Of a stretch of 64,000 nt of DNA, positions 35,205 to 46,581 are shown piece after piece. The notes under the pieces are model-generated. The model had not been told where the DNA came from. It saw nothing but the letters and a program-made list of their open reading frames with translations, and ran no database searches. Both the position numbers and the translations under genes were made by a program. The stretch comes from Chromobotia macracanthus (Eukaryota > Chordata > Actinopteri > Cypriniformes > Botiidae), in contig JAZGTH010000032.1 in NCBI GenBank assembly GCA_036877525.1, forward strand, positions 1,851,501 through 1,915,500, given 5' to 3'. Position 1 is the stretch's first letter, and each line of letters opens with the position of its first letter.

Positions 35205-35680
35205 TAAATTAATTCAGACTTCTGATCCAGTAGACCATCTTACTTCGTGGTATTGCAGAACATAAATTACACTGAACCTCAAATAAACTATTACAATGTT
35301 TTGCATTGCGACGTATTTTCACGACAAATAAACAACCCATTCCCAGCTAACACACGACGTACCAATTACCTGTTTTATAACTGGTCCTATTTTTCCTTTT
35401 CGTACTTACGAGGCTGAATCTAGTTTCTTATTCGCGGCTTCTTATTGACGCTATTCGTTCCACCTTAAAAGACGCAACGCTTCCGTTTTGTCGGCTTCTT
35501 ATTCGCGCTTAACTTAGGGACCGTGTCGCGTTTCTCTTATTTGCGCTCTTGTAAAGGACCAAAATATTTTATATTTTAAAAATATATACTAATTATTTTA
35601 TATCACTCAATTATTAAACGTGTCATATTTTGAATGCATATCTTGTGTGTTTAGATGTATGGATAATTAAAAAAAATAAA
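35205..35680. other. Upstream region of psmb13a with repeated TTCTTATTnGCG motif
   Basis: The motif TTCTTATT followed by CGCG, GACGC or CGCGC occurs at about 35424, 35437 and 35489, with a fourth variant CTCTTATTTGCGC at 35536. CpG is common here. No open frame. Confidence 0.5.
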
Positions 35681-35890
35681 CCCTCTTGAAGTTTGGAGAT
35701 GACACAGACGGTGATAAATCTACATATAGAAAAGAAGCTGCTCTGCTGGCTGTCTGGTGCAGTCAAAACAAGCTTGATCTCAAAACGCACAAAACTTGGA
35801 GATGTAAGGGACTTTATGAGGAACCCCCATCACTCCCTCCCCTTACAATTCCTAAAATCACTGTGGCAGAACAGTTTTTATTTTTGACAG
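35680..35890 (+). pseudogene. Non-LTR retrotransposon RT fragment (Rex1-like)
   Basis: The open stretch begins FGDDTDGDKSTYRKE and continues AVWCSQNKLDLKTHKT. This matches the RT palm end 'DDT..........AYREEV..LAVWCQDNNLSLNVSKTKE' of common fish LINEs. The A of the usual FADD box reads as G and the segment after DD is shortened. It decays after about 35890. Confidence 0.65.
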
Positions 35891-36018
35891 ACCATCTTCA
35901 CCTTGAACAGTTAGCACATTTACTACAGCCTGCCTGTTTTAAAATGCAATATTTTATAGGGCAATATCCTACACTAGGGTTTCTGCATAATCATGTAAAT
36001 GCATATTTATATTTGTAA

Positions 36019-36850
36019 AATATAGATATATAAGCTTTTAATATACAGCACTTACTGTGCATATAGTGTGCATGTCATTTGTAAGTTATGGACCCTTTAT
36101 AGTTATTATATTATCCCAATGCCTCCACTTAATGTGTAACCTTACATTTACCTGTGTGTACATTTACCTTTTTACTGTAGCATTTTGAAGTAATGAACCA
36201 ATGAAATTGACATATGTGCATGGTGATAGACAAGGACACTGGCTATAACCCCGCAGTGAAAGCTTCAACTCACCCTTAAGCACAGCTGAGATATAAAGCC
36301 TCCAATTGGGTTAATATTGCAATATGTCATTGCAGTGTATCAGTGTATCAGTGAGTAGGGAAATTCATTGTGTTGAGGAAGTGTATCAATGAATATTAAG
36401 TTGTGTATTTAAATTGTATTTGATTTGTTTTGTGTAAGAGCTGTGTAAGAGCTGTGTATGATCTGTGCGAGCACGACTGAAGTGTGACTGTGAAAAACAA
36501 GCTCTGCATCTGTTGAGTATGACTGTTTGACTGTTGAGTATTACTTGCTTAAACATCTTACCTGTATAGGTTATTGTGACTGAAAGTCTATTATTGTAAT
36601 GTTTATTGCAAGCATATATCTATTTCTAAAAAACAGAATACTCTGTCTAAATGATTGGTTGAAAAATGATGTGTAAAACTTAGCATTGAGGAAAAAGCGG
36701 CTGTTAAAAGGAAGAACTTTTGTAAACGCTGATAATATTGTAAAAGTTTTTGAGTGGAAACAATTCAAAGCTAAAGGTTTGCTGTATTGAAAAACTTTTT
36801 TCATTTTGCTAACAAGAATTACATAAAACTTTTGTGTGGTATGTCTTTTC
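36019..36850. other. Non-coding; possible 5' flank or LTR of retrovirus copy A
   Basis: Contains TATA-like AGATATAAAGCC (36290) and short tandem units such as GTGTATCAGT (36337-36355) and GTGTAAGAGCT (36432-36455). No matching LTR was found after the env remnant, so LTR identity is a guess. Confidence 0.3.
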
Positions 36851-36879
36851 TAGGTATTCCTCAGGAGGTAGTCATTAAT

Positions 36880-37385
36880 CAGAAGCAACAAGTACAAATG
36901 ATGTCAACCAGAGTTAGAAAGTATTACCCCTGAACTTTTATAGGAAGTTGAACATCAAGTGCCAGTTGAGCTATGGTCTCAGGAGTATTAATCTGGAGTA
37001 TTAATAGAAACCAACAGTTATTGCAACACTCCCATTTATCCTGTACTTAAAGCAAACAAAGCTAAATGGCATCTTGTACATGATTTAAGAGCAATCAATG
37101 ATATAGTAGAGGATTGGCCAGCTGATGTTCTTAACCCACACACGCTGCTAACAAATGTCCCTCCTGATGCCAAATACTTTGCGGTAATTGATCTTTGTTC
37201 TGCATTTTTCAGCATTCCAGTGGCAGAGGAAAACCTGTTTGCATTTACCTGTGTTGGTAAACAATATTCTTATGCCTTTCTACCACAGGGATTCAGGCAT
37301 TAACCTCATATATTTAATCAGGTTCTCAAAGCTGGTTCTCCAGAAGTAATTATAGAACCATACCCATGTTTAGATGACAGTATTA
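36880..37385 (+). pseudogene. Retroviral RT N-terminal fragment (copy A)
   Basis: Readable motifs are LVHDLRAIND, VIDLCSAFFSIPVAEE and LPQGFRH, corresponding to the fingers and the start of the palm. The YxDD box is missing: sequence jumps at about 37385 from a short degenerate piece to integrase. Stops are present within the finger region. Confidence 0.75.
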
Positions 37386-37394
37386 ATTCAACAG

Positions 37395-38165
37395 CAGGCA
37401 GGCCCTAATGAGCAGTCTATGTGGCATCAAAGAGGAGCAACAAAAGATTCCCAAAACATTTGGCGTTCACATCAAGGACACATTGTTGCACCAACCTCAT
37501 TCTTAAACATATTATCCTAGATGCACATTGGTCTTCATACTTGTACACAATGGTAGAGGTATTTTTGTCTACATGTGAGATCTGTGCTAAGTATGTCAGA
37601 AAGGGAATAACAACACCAATAGGTCATATACCCATACCTGAAGGACCTTTCAAACACTTGGTGATGGATTATGTGGGTATGATAAAACGGGTACAGGGCA
37701 AGAGATACATGCTTGTGTTCGTCGACCGATTTAGCCGTTGGGTAGAAGCAATACCGTCGGCAGATGAAGGGGCAGGAACAGTCATTAAATTTTTGACGAA
37801 AGAAGTGTTTCCCAGATTTGGAATCCCATCATAAATAAGTTCAGACAATGGATAAGCCTTCATCCAAAAAACGTAAAACAAGTCTTACAACACTTAAGGT
37901 TAAAGCAAAGACTAGGCTGCATTTACCATTCTCAATCACAGGGACAAGTTGAGAAAATTAATGGTGTTCTCAAATCCAAGCTCAACAAGATATGTGCAAG
38001 TACTAAACTTAAGTGGATTGATGCTTTACCTCTTGCACTAATGAGTTACTGCATGAAAACTAACAGAAACACACATTTAACACAGCATGAAATGCTTACT
38101 GGTCGACCTATGCCTGTACCATGCAGCAGACAAAAGGCCCGCATTAGAACAATTACAAATGGAAT
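37395..38165 (+). pseudogene. Retroviral integrase fragment (copy A)
   Basis: Contains a CEICAKYVRK zinc-binding end, the core start VMDYVGMI (first catalytic Asp), FVDRFSRWVEA and FGIPS followed by a stop where ISSDNG is expected in the family (the sequence reads ATAAGTTCAGACAATGGA, so the Asp codon remains). A QGQVEKIN block near 37940-37960 covers the catalytic Glu. The frame is broken at 37832 and again near 37860. Confidence 0.8.
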
Positions 38166-38169
38166 TAAG

Positions 38170-39890
38170 ATCATACATAAAAAAAACTAACTGGTATCCA
38201 TAAAACTTTTTGTGTGCAGGAAAAGAGAAAGGAGCCGTGTGAGGTGACAGAGACCGTCTGTCCAATTGCGCCATGGGTTCAAGTCTATTTAAGGGTATTC
38301 AGGAGGAAATGAAACAAACCAAGAAGAGAAGGACCTTATAAAAGTGACAGCAGCTACTCCAACGGCAGTCCAAGTGGAAGGAAGCAAACCTGGTATCATC
38401 TGAATCACTGCACAAGAGTTCCTAAAGAGAAAACAAAAACAGGAGAAAACAGACTGGAAACAAGCGAGCAAGAAAGTCAGATAGTTGAAAACAATGAAGT
38501 GCAAAGTGTGGCAGAAGGAGTTGAACCAAACAATGAAAATAATAACACTGACAATATGCCTGAATCATCATTTGCTTGTCACAAGTTCAAGCTACAGTCA
38601 ACACCACAACTCCAGATCCCATAACTCAACCACACTTCCTTACTATTAACTTTTCAGCCCTCAAAGAAACCCAGAAACTACTCAATCTTAAATACAATTG
38701 AACCGGGATTGTATGGAAAACAACGTAGAAGCATCAAGGAGCATTATGGCATGGATGAAGGCACTATCAACCTAAATGTTTTATAGGAAACAGCACAGAG
38801 TAATCAATGGTATTAATGGTATATGCCAAGTATGAATGGTATATGCCAATGGTATATGCCAAGTAATAGTAGTCCCAAATCCATTCGGTTATGAACATTG
38901 TGCTGAATTCAACACAGACTTTTGTCATTTGGAAAAAGACACAAGACCTTTTCGCCCAGCTGAATGTTTAGGCTTCCTAAGCAATGCTAAACAAAAGCTG
39001 CTTTTTCTGCATATTCCACGATTGAGAGCTAAATGTACAAGCTTTGATATAACTGAAAGTATGAAAGTACAAAATGACCAAGCAGAAATTCCACTATGGC
39101 ATACAATAGACTATAGTAAAGAATATGAGTGCTTTGTCAAACCCACATGGGTCATAAATGTCAGACAATTTAAAGGAAAATGCAGTGTTGTTTGGAATTT
39201 ACATAGAATGACATTTCGAAATGTTAACGATTCTATGGACTTCCACATAATAGAGTGGGATTTAGAATCCTCATTGGGAAAAAATAACACAATCACAGAA
39301 TTAAGAGAAGTTATATACCAGACCCTAAAGTATATATAGATTCAACAGGTCAACTCAGAGGTATACTGGATCAGTTCAAAGCACAAGATAAATTAAATCA
39401 GGTTTTGAATCAATATATATCAGAATCAGGATATATAATCAGAATATATAAATTATATATACTACAATCAACAAAGATTCATTAATTATACCAACAAAGC
39501 TTTCATTTCTTTAGGAGAACAATAAAATTCAACCAGTAAAATGACATGGCAAAATAGACTAGCTCTTAATTGGATGTTAGCAGACAAAGGAGGTGTGGGT
39601 CATATTTGGAAACCAATGTTGTACATATATCCCTAATATAGCACCAGGAGGAGCATTTACAAAAGCCATGACCAAATTCGAAGAATTGCAAGTAGAAATG
39701 GCAACTAATGTTGGAAGAGATGAAAAAACGTGGGATTGGTTTGATTTAAAATGAGGATCATGGGGAGCATGGTTAGCAAAATTAGGAATACTCTTGGGAA
39801 TGACAATTGGCATAGGAGAATTATTATTTTGCTGGGTACTACTTTTGTTAAAATCCCTAATTATTAAAGCCACAGTTAAACAAATGTAAA
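38170..39890 (+). pseudogene. Retroviral env remnant (copy A)
   Basis: An open stretch at 38836-39339 encodes 167 residues rich in Cys and aromatic residues, ending before a second block at 39480-39890. The second block shows a transmembrane-subunit-like pattern: LNWMLADKGG, a CC pair shortly after, and near the end a hydrophobic span (about 39780-39860) that would cross a membrane, followed by a short basic tail. It has several stops and shifts, and one Cys of the expected CX6CC motif is changed. A homologous env piece is in copy B at about 51160-51840. Identity as env is inferred from position and these features. Confidence 0.6.
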
Positions 39891-40224
39891 TGTTAAGGTA
39901 TCATGATGGTGAAAGAATGAATCTGACTCAACATGAATGTGATCAGGACTTTACAAAACAGCATTGAATTGGCAAACTGGCAGATGAGATTTCAAGTAAC
40001 TCTGATGAAGATTTAGAATGAACTCTAAACAAATCTATCTGTTGATTCTCTGCCTTATTGACTGCAATAATCTCTATCTGGTTACCTTGAAAACACTATC
40101 ATGTGGGCACTCACTAGTTTTGGCCCTATAATTTGGCCCAAATCCATATAACCTTGTGAACAGTTTTGTAGTGTCTGCAAGTTCTGCTACCTCAAAAGCC
40201 AAGTGACAGTCATACAAGCAAAGG

Positions 40225-40285
40225 TAATGTTAATTATCAATTCAATTTTATTTATATAGTGCTTTTTACAATGTTGTATTTACAG
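40225..40285 (-). repeat. LINE 3'-tail fragment
   Basis: CAATTCAATTTTATTTATAT followed by AGTGCTTTTTACAATG matches the tail at 47434-47470, i.e. the 3' end of the minus-strand LINE described there. Confidence 0.6.
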
Positions 40286-40825
40286 AAAATTAGAAATACC
40301 TGTCATTGCGTGCAAAGACTCATACCTAGCTCAGTGGTCTATGAGAGGGTAATGTGTTCAGACTGCCTAATAAAACAGTACGTACTTTTGAGACTATGCA
40401 GAATTTAGCCAATTTGCATGATCGACAACAGGTATCAAGATAAGCCAGTCCAGCTTACAAGGAGATGGCGCTTAGAAAGAAGATACAATTTGTATAGAAT
40501 TTTATAGGGATTTGCAATAATACCATAAAATATCTGAACATTGCATAATGAAAGAAAATGGTAGATAAAGAAATAGTGAAATAGTAAAGTCTTTAGGACT
40601 GTAGTCTGATCATGTAACAATTTACAAAACCCTAAGCCAAGCTAAAAAAGAAGTCTACCATATTCTCACTGCTTTTGGGTGATCCAGGTTATGGCTGTAA
40701 TCTTTGAAAAAAAAAACTGATAAAGATCCAGAAATGAGACTAGTGTCAAGCTGAATTGTACAGCCAGTTGCAGTAGCATTGCATTGCAGTATACTTCTGC
40801 CCCCTCTGCCCACTCTTCATCTGTG

Positions 40826-41000
40826 TTAATACAGATAGTTCCAAGCATTGTTTAAAGAGTTTGGTGAAATCTCTCTAAGGCACCTTGTGACTCTGTGCAG
40901 TATGCAGTATGCTTCTGGCACTAATTCATATGCCCTAAGTACAGCCGCTTTTACACGATCATACTCAAGAACTTGTTTAATGGGGAGAGCAGAACAATCC
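40826..41000 (-). pseudogene. Gag-like fragment split by the chromovirus (right-hand piece)
   Basis: Minus-strand translation gives SALPIKQVLEYDRVKAAVLRAYELVPEAY-type sequence (key pieces VKAAVLRAYELVPEAY), typical of a gag/SCAN-like domain in fish retroelements. The frame runs into the chromovirus target site at 40996-41000 and continues on the other side at 46014 (GCACAAGAG then GATTGTTCT), so it was one segment before insertion. It is decayed beyond about 40880. Confidence 0.65.
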
Positions 41001-41382
41001 TGTAACATCACGCCAGCAGAGGGAGCCCTCACCAGAATACTGACTGCTCATGCTCCCTCTGCTGAACTCTGAACTTTGAACTCTGAACTTACTTCCTGTT
41101 TGGCATCTATATAAACCTTGCTGCCACATGGCCACGTTGCGAAGTATTGCCAGCTTTACACCTGACTACTAAGCATTCTCTTCTACTACCTGCTTTCCTG
41201 TGTTTTACCTATTGTTTTGTTCTCGTTTTCTGATTTTTGCCTAGCCCCTTTGTTTGACACCTGGATCGGACTGTCTATGTTTATTACGACCCTTTGCTTG
41301 TACTTTCGACTTTGATTATGGATAACCCCAATAAACATCCGCAACTGGATCCTGCTTCAGCTTCTGCCTCAGCCCCCTTACA
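41001..41382 (+). repeat. 5' LTR of chromovirus
   Basis: TATATAAA at 41108-41115 is a good TATA box; about 31 bp downstream is GCGAAGTATT (41139-41148), the likely RNA start. AATAAA occurs at 41330. The gag start codon (41319) lies inside the LTR, so gag begins in U5. Confidence 0.95.
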
Positions 41383-42300
41383 GAATACTTCGCCTACCCT
41401 CAATCCAGTGGATGTTTCACAGCTGCAAGCTGCATTTGTCTACCAGGGAGAACTATTACGCAGCTACCACGAACAGCTAGCTAACTTACAGGCATCGAAT
41501 GAACTACTGCTCCAGCGACTTTGCTCTCCTCCTTCCACCACGTCGAGCACGGTAAGACTTGCTCTTCCCGATAAGTTTGATGGTTCTGCAGAACGGTGTA
41601 AAGGGTTCATTCGACAAGTACGCACTTATTTGGAATCGTTGGGGGATCAGTCTCATGCTAGTTCTGATCAATGCTCTTTTATCATGTCACTATTATCTGG
41701 CAAGGCTATTGATTGGGCTGCTGCGGTTTGGGAGACGGACGAACAGTTTAGATCTTCACCTGAGTATTTTTGCAACTCCGAGAAGTATTTGAATATCCTG
41801 CTGGGGGTCGGGATGTTTCATCTCGTCTTTTACACCTTTCTCAAGGCTCACATAGTGCAGCAGAGCACGCAGTTGAATTCAGGACTCTTGCAGCTCAGAG
41901 TGGATGGAATGATGCTGCACTTAAAGGGGTGTTTCGGGAAAGCCTATGTCCCCAATTGCAGTTGGAGATGGCATGTCGAGGTGAGGAATCTTCTTTCAAT
42001 GACTTTGTTAACATGACTGTTAAGATTGATAATTTGCTCAGGAACTCACCTAAACCCAAGCAAGCGCATGCATCCCACCTTATGTCACGACCTGCACTTC
42101 GGAATCCTGAGGCACCATGTGTTACCAAGCCCATGCAAGTAGGATCTACCAGGCTGTCTGAGGACGAGCGTAGACGAAGGTTCATCAACAACCTCTGCTT
42201 TTATTGTGGTGAACCAGGTCATCATAAGTCACAGTGTCCTCAAAAGACCCGGAGGTCCCTCACAGCACAAGACCGGGTGAATGTGGACACCTTTTCACAA
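41319..42300 (+). pseudogene. Chromovirus gag (one frameshift)
   Basis: The frame opens at ATG 41319 (MDNPNKHPQLDPASASAS; the upstream ATG at 41294 is also in frame). It is lost between about 41770 and 41795, where the homologous reading continues in the next frame (LREVFEYPAGGRDVSSRLL). The capsid region (LPDKFDGSAERCKGFIRQ, SLLSGKAIDWA) is readable on both sides. The nucleocapsid knuckle CFYCGEPGHHKSQC is intact at 42196-42237. Confidence 0.85.
41384..41393 (+). promoter_or_regulatory. Self-priming primer-binding site of chromovirus
   Basis: Two bases after the 5' LTR, AATACTTCGC is the exact complement of GCGAAGTATT at 41139-41148, which is where the RNA should begin. Tf1 and sushi elements prime reverse transcription with the folded 5' end of their own RNA, and this arrangement fits. 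No tRNA-type TGG site is present at the LTR edge. Confidence 0.75.
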
Positions 42301-45300
42301 AATCCAGTTAAAGTCTTCACATTACCCATACAGATTTCTACCGAAAGTGGTTCTTTTATGTTGACAGCATTAGTAGATTCCGGCGCCGCTCTCAACCTCA
42401 TCAACTCGGACATCGCCAGGAAACATCAACTACCCACCATTCCATGCTTTCCACCTATCAGTATTACGGCTGTCAATAACCAACCCATCAAAGGAGGAGT
42501 TCTGGAACAGACCCGATCACTGAAAATGCAAATTGGGGTTTTTAATGAAGAGAACATCTCTCTATATCTGATCGACTCACCCAAATATGAAATAATTTTA
42601 GGAATGCCATGGCTAAGTTGCCACGATCCCCACATCTCCTGGCGCACAGGTGAGCTGACCCACTGGTCTCCATTCTGTTTTAGTCACTGTCTAACCCTTA
42701 AGCAGTCCAGTCCATGTCTGTCCACAAGCATGGGGAGCCCTCCGAGCCTGACCCAACCAAAGATCCCCAAGGTTTATAACGAGCTTTTGTAGGTCTTCAG
42801 CAAGGTTAAAGCCACACAGTTACCACCACATCGGCACTGGGACTGTGCTATAGACCTTCTTCCCATCATGTGTCCTCCCAAAAGCAAAGTCTACCCGATG
42901 TCACGCCAAGAAGCACAGGCTATGGAGGACTACATCAAGGAGGCTCTGGAAGCTGGCTTTATCCGTCCTTCTACTTCTCCCGCTGCAGCCGGCTTCTTCT
43001 TCGTGGAGAAGGATGGGGGTCTGCGTCCGTGCATCGACTACAGAGGCCTCAATAATGTCACTGTTAAATTCAGGTATCCACTGCCTCTAGTCCCTTCTGC
43101 CCTAGAACAACTCAGGAAGGCCAAAATTTTTACTAAACTCGACTTGAGAAACGCTTATAACCTGATACGCATCAGGGACGGAGATGAGTGGAAGACAGCT
43201 TTTCTCACCACCAGGGGGCACTATGAATACCTGGTTATGCCCTTTGGCCTTGCCAATGCCCCAGCCGTCTTCCAATCCTTCATAAATGAAGTCTTCAAAG
43301 ATGTCCTCCACAAGTATGTCATCGCATATCTTGACGACATCCTAATCTATTCCCTGAATGAAGAGGATCATGTCACTCACGTCAAGCGTGTTCTTTCCAA
43401 GCTTCTCAATCACCAACTCTATGTCAAGACTGAAAAATGTGAGTTTCATGTGAAGCAGACAACATTCCTGGGGTACAACATCAGCCACCAGGGCGTTGAA
43501 ATGGATGCTTCTAAGGTAACCGCCGTCACTGAGTGGCCGTAGCCCTCCACGTTGAAAGAATTGCAGAGGTTCCTGGGCTTTGCTAACTTCTATCGACGCT
43601 TCATTAGGAACTACAGTTCTATTGCTGCACCTCTCACCTCATTACTCAAGGGAAAACCCAAGAAGTTGTCATGGAACGCTTCCGCCAATGCAGCCTTCCA
43701 AAAGCTCAAGACCAGCTTCACGACGGCCCCCATCCTTAAACATCCAGATCCAGAACTCCCCTTCATTGTGGAGGTCGATGCTTCTGACTGCGGGATTGGA
43801 GCCGTGCTCTCTCAACGTCACGGACAACCTCCCAAGCTTTTCCTGTGTGCCTTCTTCTCTCGGAAGCTAACCCCCGCTGAGTTTAATTATGATGTGGGAA
43901 ACAAAGAGCTTCTGTCAATGAAGGCTGCCATGGAAGAGTGGAGACATTGGCTCGAGGGGGCAGCTCATCCTTTTCAAGTTATCACGGACCATAAGAACCT
44001 TGAGTATGTCAAGTCTGCTCGACGTCTGAATTCACGCCAGGCAAGATGGTCTCTGTTCTTTTCACGATTCCATTTTACAGTTACTTATCGTCCAGGCTCC
44101 AAGAATAGCAAGGCAGACGCACTATCCAGGCGCCATGATCCCCCACGACAGAACTACAATCCTGAACCTATCCTAAGTCCAGCCTTGTTTGTTGCTCCGG
44201 TCAACTGGGACATAATGGAGGAAATTCACCAGGCCGTCCTCACAGAACCATCACCACCGAACTGCCCCCCCCTCCAAACAATGTTCCCCAGACACTACGT
44301 CACCGGGTCATCCAGTGGGTCCACACATCACTCAGCACGGGACATCCCGGCATTTCACGAACCCTTAAACTTGTGCAGAATTCCTTCTGGTGGCCTTCAA
44401 TGACCAAAGATGTGGCCAATTATGTCAAGTCTTGCTCCATCTGTGCCCAGTCCAAGACTCCCAGGGACCTGCCGACGGGACTTCTACAGCCTCTCCCGAT
44501 TCCCCAACGACCCTGGTCTCACCTCTCCATCGACTTCATCACTGACTTATCCCTGTCTGATGGTTACACCACAATTCTGGTCATCGTCGACCGCTTCTCC
44601 AAAGCCTGTCGTCTGGTTCCATTAAAAGGATTACCTACTGCCATGGAGACTGCTCAAGCCATGTTCCACCATGTCTTTCGAAACTATGGTCTACCTGAAG
44701 ACATTGTATCAGATCGAGGAACTCAGTTCACCTCTCAGGTTTGGAAATCCTTTTGTAACCTTTTAGATATCAATGTGAGTTTAACCTCTGGCTATCATCC
44801 GCAGTCAAACGGTCAGGTGGAGAGGCTGAACCAAGAGATCGGCAGGTACCTGCGGACTTACTGCTGCCGCGAACAACATCGCTGGGCTGAATTTCTCCCT
44901 TGGACCGAGTATGCCCAGAACACACTCACGCACTCCTCTACAGGACTCACACCATTTCAATGTGTGCTGGGTTACCAGCCTCCCCTGTTCCCGTGGTCAG
45001 GAGAACCATCGTCTGTGCCTGCTGTTAACGACTGGATTCGTAACAGTGACAGGGTGTGGGACAGTGCCCATGTACGGCTTCAACGCGCTGTGAGGAGGCA
45101 GGAGATTAACGCTAACCGTCACCGTCGCCCACACCCTCCATACCAACCTGGACAAAGGGTCTGGTTCTCCACGAGGGATCTCAAGCTACGTCTGCCGAGC
45201 AGGAAGCTCTCTCCCAGGTATGTTGGCCCATTTAAAATCATAAGACAGATTAATGAGGTCACTTACCAATTAGAGCTTCCTGCTGACTACCGCATCTCTC

Positions 45301-45674
45301 CTTCTTTCCATGTGTCACTCCTCAAACCTTTCCACCAGGACGCTGACACCGAGGCCATATTGCAGGAGCCACCGCCACCGCTGGACATTGGCGGAACGCC
45401 GGCCTACAAGGTGAACGTCCTGCTTGACTCACGGCGAAGAGGGGGTCAGTTACAATACCTGGTGGATTGGGAGGGATACGGCCCAGAGGAGAGATCGTGG
45501 GTAGCGGCAGTGGACATTCTGGATCCCTCGCTCATGGAGGAGTTTCATCGAGTCAGACCTGACCGTCCAGCACCACGTCCACGGGGACGCCCACGTAGAG
45601 CACCTGGAGGTGCCCCTAGAGGGGGGGGTTCTGTAACATCACGCCAGCAGAGGGAGCCCTCACCGGAATACTGA
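42300..45674 (+). pseudogene. Chromovirus pol: protease, RT, RNase H, integrase, chromodomain
   Basis: Protease has ALVDSGAALNLI (42363-42400). An in-frame TAG at 42790 interrupts YNELL/VFSKV. RT spans about 42868-43540 with [22 protein letters not shown] and YLDDILIYS, all intact. A second in-frame TAG at 43540 follows TEWP. RNase H from about 43740 has [24 protein letters not shown] and KADALSRR. A frame change falls in the C-run at about 44263-44275. Integrase continues at 44373-45674 with [23 protein letters not shown] and GQVERLNQE, so the catalytic Asp, Asp and Glu are intact. A chromodomain ends the chain ([18 protein letters not shown], 45450-45510), then a basic Pro/Arg tail. Both stops could come from CAG codons. 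Confidence 0.93.
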
Positions 45675-46013
45675 CTGCTCATGCTCCCTCTGCTGAACTC
45701 TGAACTTTGAACTCTGAACCTACTTCCTGTTTGGCATCTATATAAACCTTGCTGCCACATGGCCACGTTGCGAAGTATTGCCAGCTTTACACCTGACTAC
45801 TAAGCATTCTCTTCTACTACCTGCTTTCCTGTGTTTTACCTATTGTTTTGTTCTCGTTTTCTGATTTTTGCCTAGCCCCTTTGTTTGACACCTGGATCGG
45901 ACTGTCTATGTTTATTACGACCCTTTGCTTGTACTTTCGACTTTGATTATGGATAACCCCAATAAACATCCGCAACTGGATCCTGCTTTAGCTTCTGCCT
46001 CAGCCCCCTTACA
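45632..46013 (+). repeat. 3' LTR of chromovirus
   Basis: Same length as the 5' LTR; differences are at 41034 (A versus G), 41090 (T versus C) and 41369 (C versus T). All are transitions. Confidence 0.95.
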
Positions 46014-46080
46014 AATCCTCTTGTGCTTTGACAATTAAGTTACACTGGAGCAGTTGTGCCCACATGTCTTTAGGTCATTT
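46014..46080 (-). pseudogene. Gag-like fragment split by the chromovirus (left-hand piece)
   Basis: Minus-strand codons read LLQCNLIVKAQE and join in frame to DCSALPIKQ at 41000 when the chromovirus and one AATCC copy are removed. Upstream sequence is degenerate. Confidence 0.6.
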
Positions 46081-46325
46081 TCACTTAGCTGCCACACGTT
46101 AAAATGTGGTTTAATATTAATAAACCTCAGCCCTATTAATAAACTTTCTAGCAATACAAAGTTTAATATCACTCTGATTTTGAGGGCTCTCAGCCAAAGA
46201 ATTTTAATCTTATGTGCACAATATATTGGTCACCCCGACATGGTTTGGAAAGGTGAGTGGAAGACCACAGGGGGCTGGCTGGATGGGCAACACAAACAGG
46301 TGGCCACCTAAGGTAAGAGTTCCCA

Positions 46326-46570
46326 GTGTCGAGAGGGAACTCGACACCGTGTCAGGCTTGATGCTATCGGGAACGCCTTCAGTGTGACTGGTGTCTGAAT
46401 CTCATGTCTAATCATGCTAATGAAATTGGCTCACGGCAGTGCTTAATACGTGTCAGGTACACTCACGAGTATAATAGAGCACCTGTAGAGCATGGCATCA
46501 GCTTTTTTGTCTTCAGGAACCGTTTGTCTGTTGTTCTCGTGTTGAAGCACCAATGGACCTAGCTGCAAAT
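46326..46570. repeat. DIRS-terminal-like fragment
   Basis: GTGTCGAG (46326-46333) and CTCGACAC (46340-46347) form a small hairpin, followed by CTATCGGGAACGCCTTC and AATTGGCTCACG-type sequence that I associate with the ends of fish DIRS elements. No recombinase or RT of this copy is present. Confidence 0.4.
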
Positions 46571-46581
46571 AGCTTTAGAAA

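Larger units (their letters stand above)
36850..40020 (+). mobile_element. Endogenous retrovirus copy A, internally deleted
   Basis: The plus strand holds, in order, an RT N-terminal part, an integrase and an env, with no RNase H between RT and integrase. It is related to copy B (46580-51850): the RT and integrase segments match closely. All parts have stops and shifts. The presence of env and the RT style (VIDLCSAFF, QGF) point to a gamma/epsilon-type fish retrovirus. No LTR pair could be defined. Confidence 0.75.
41001..46013 (+). mobile_element. Full-length Ty3/Gypsy chromovirus with both LTRs (element B, sushi-like)
   Basis: The two 382-bp LTRs (41001-41382, 45632-46013) run TGTAAC...TTACA and differ at three positions (99.2% identity). 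The element is flanked by the 5-bp duplication AATCC (40996-41000, 46014-46018). A G-rich polypurine tract lies before the 3' LTR (45619-45628). Internal domains are gag with zinc knuckle, protease, RT, RNase H, integrase and a C-terminal chromodomain, the order of chromoviruses. Two stops and two frameshifts block the single long frame. It inserted into an older gag-like fragment on the opposite strand, between two retrovirus copies. Confidence 0.96.
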
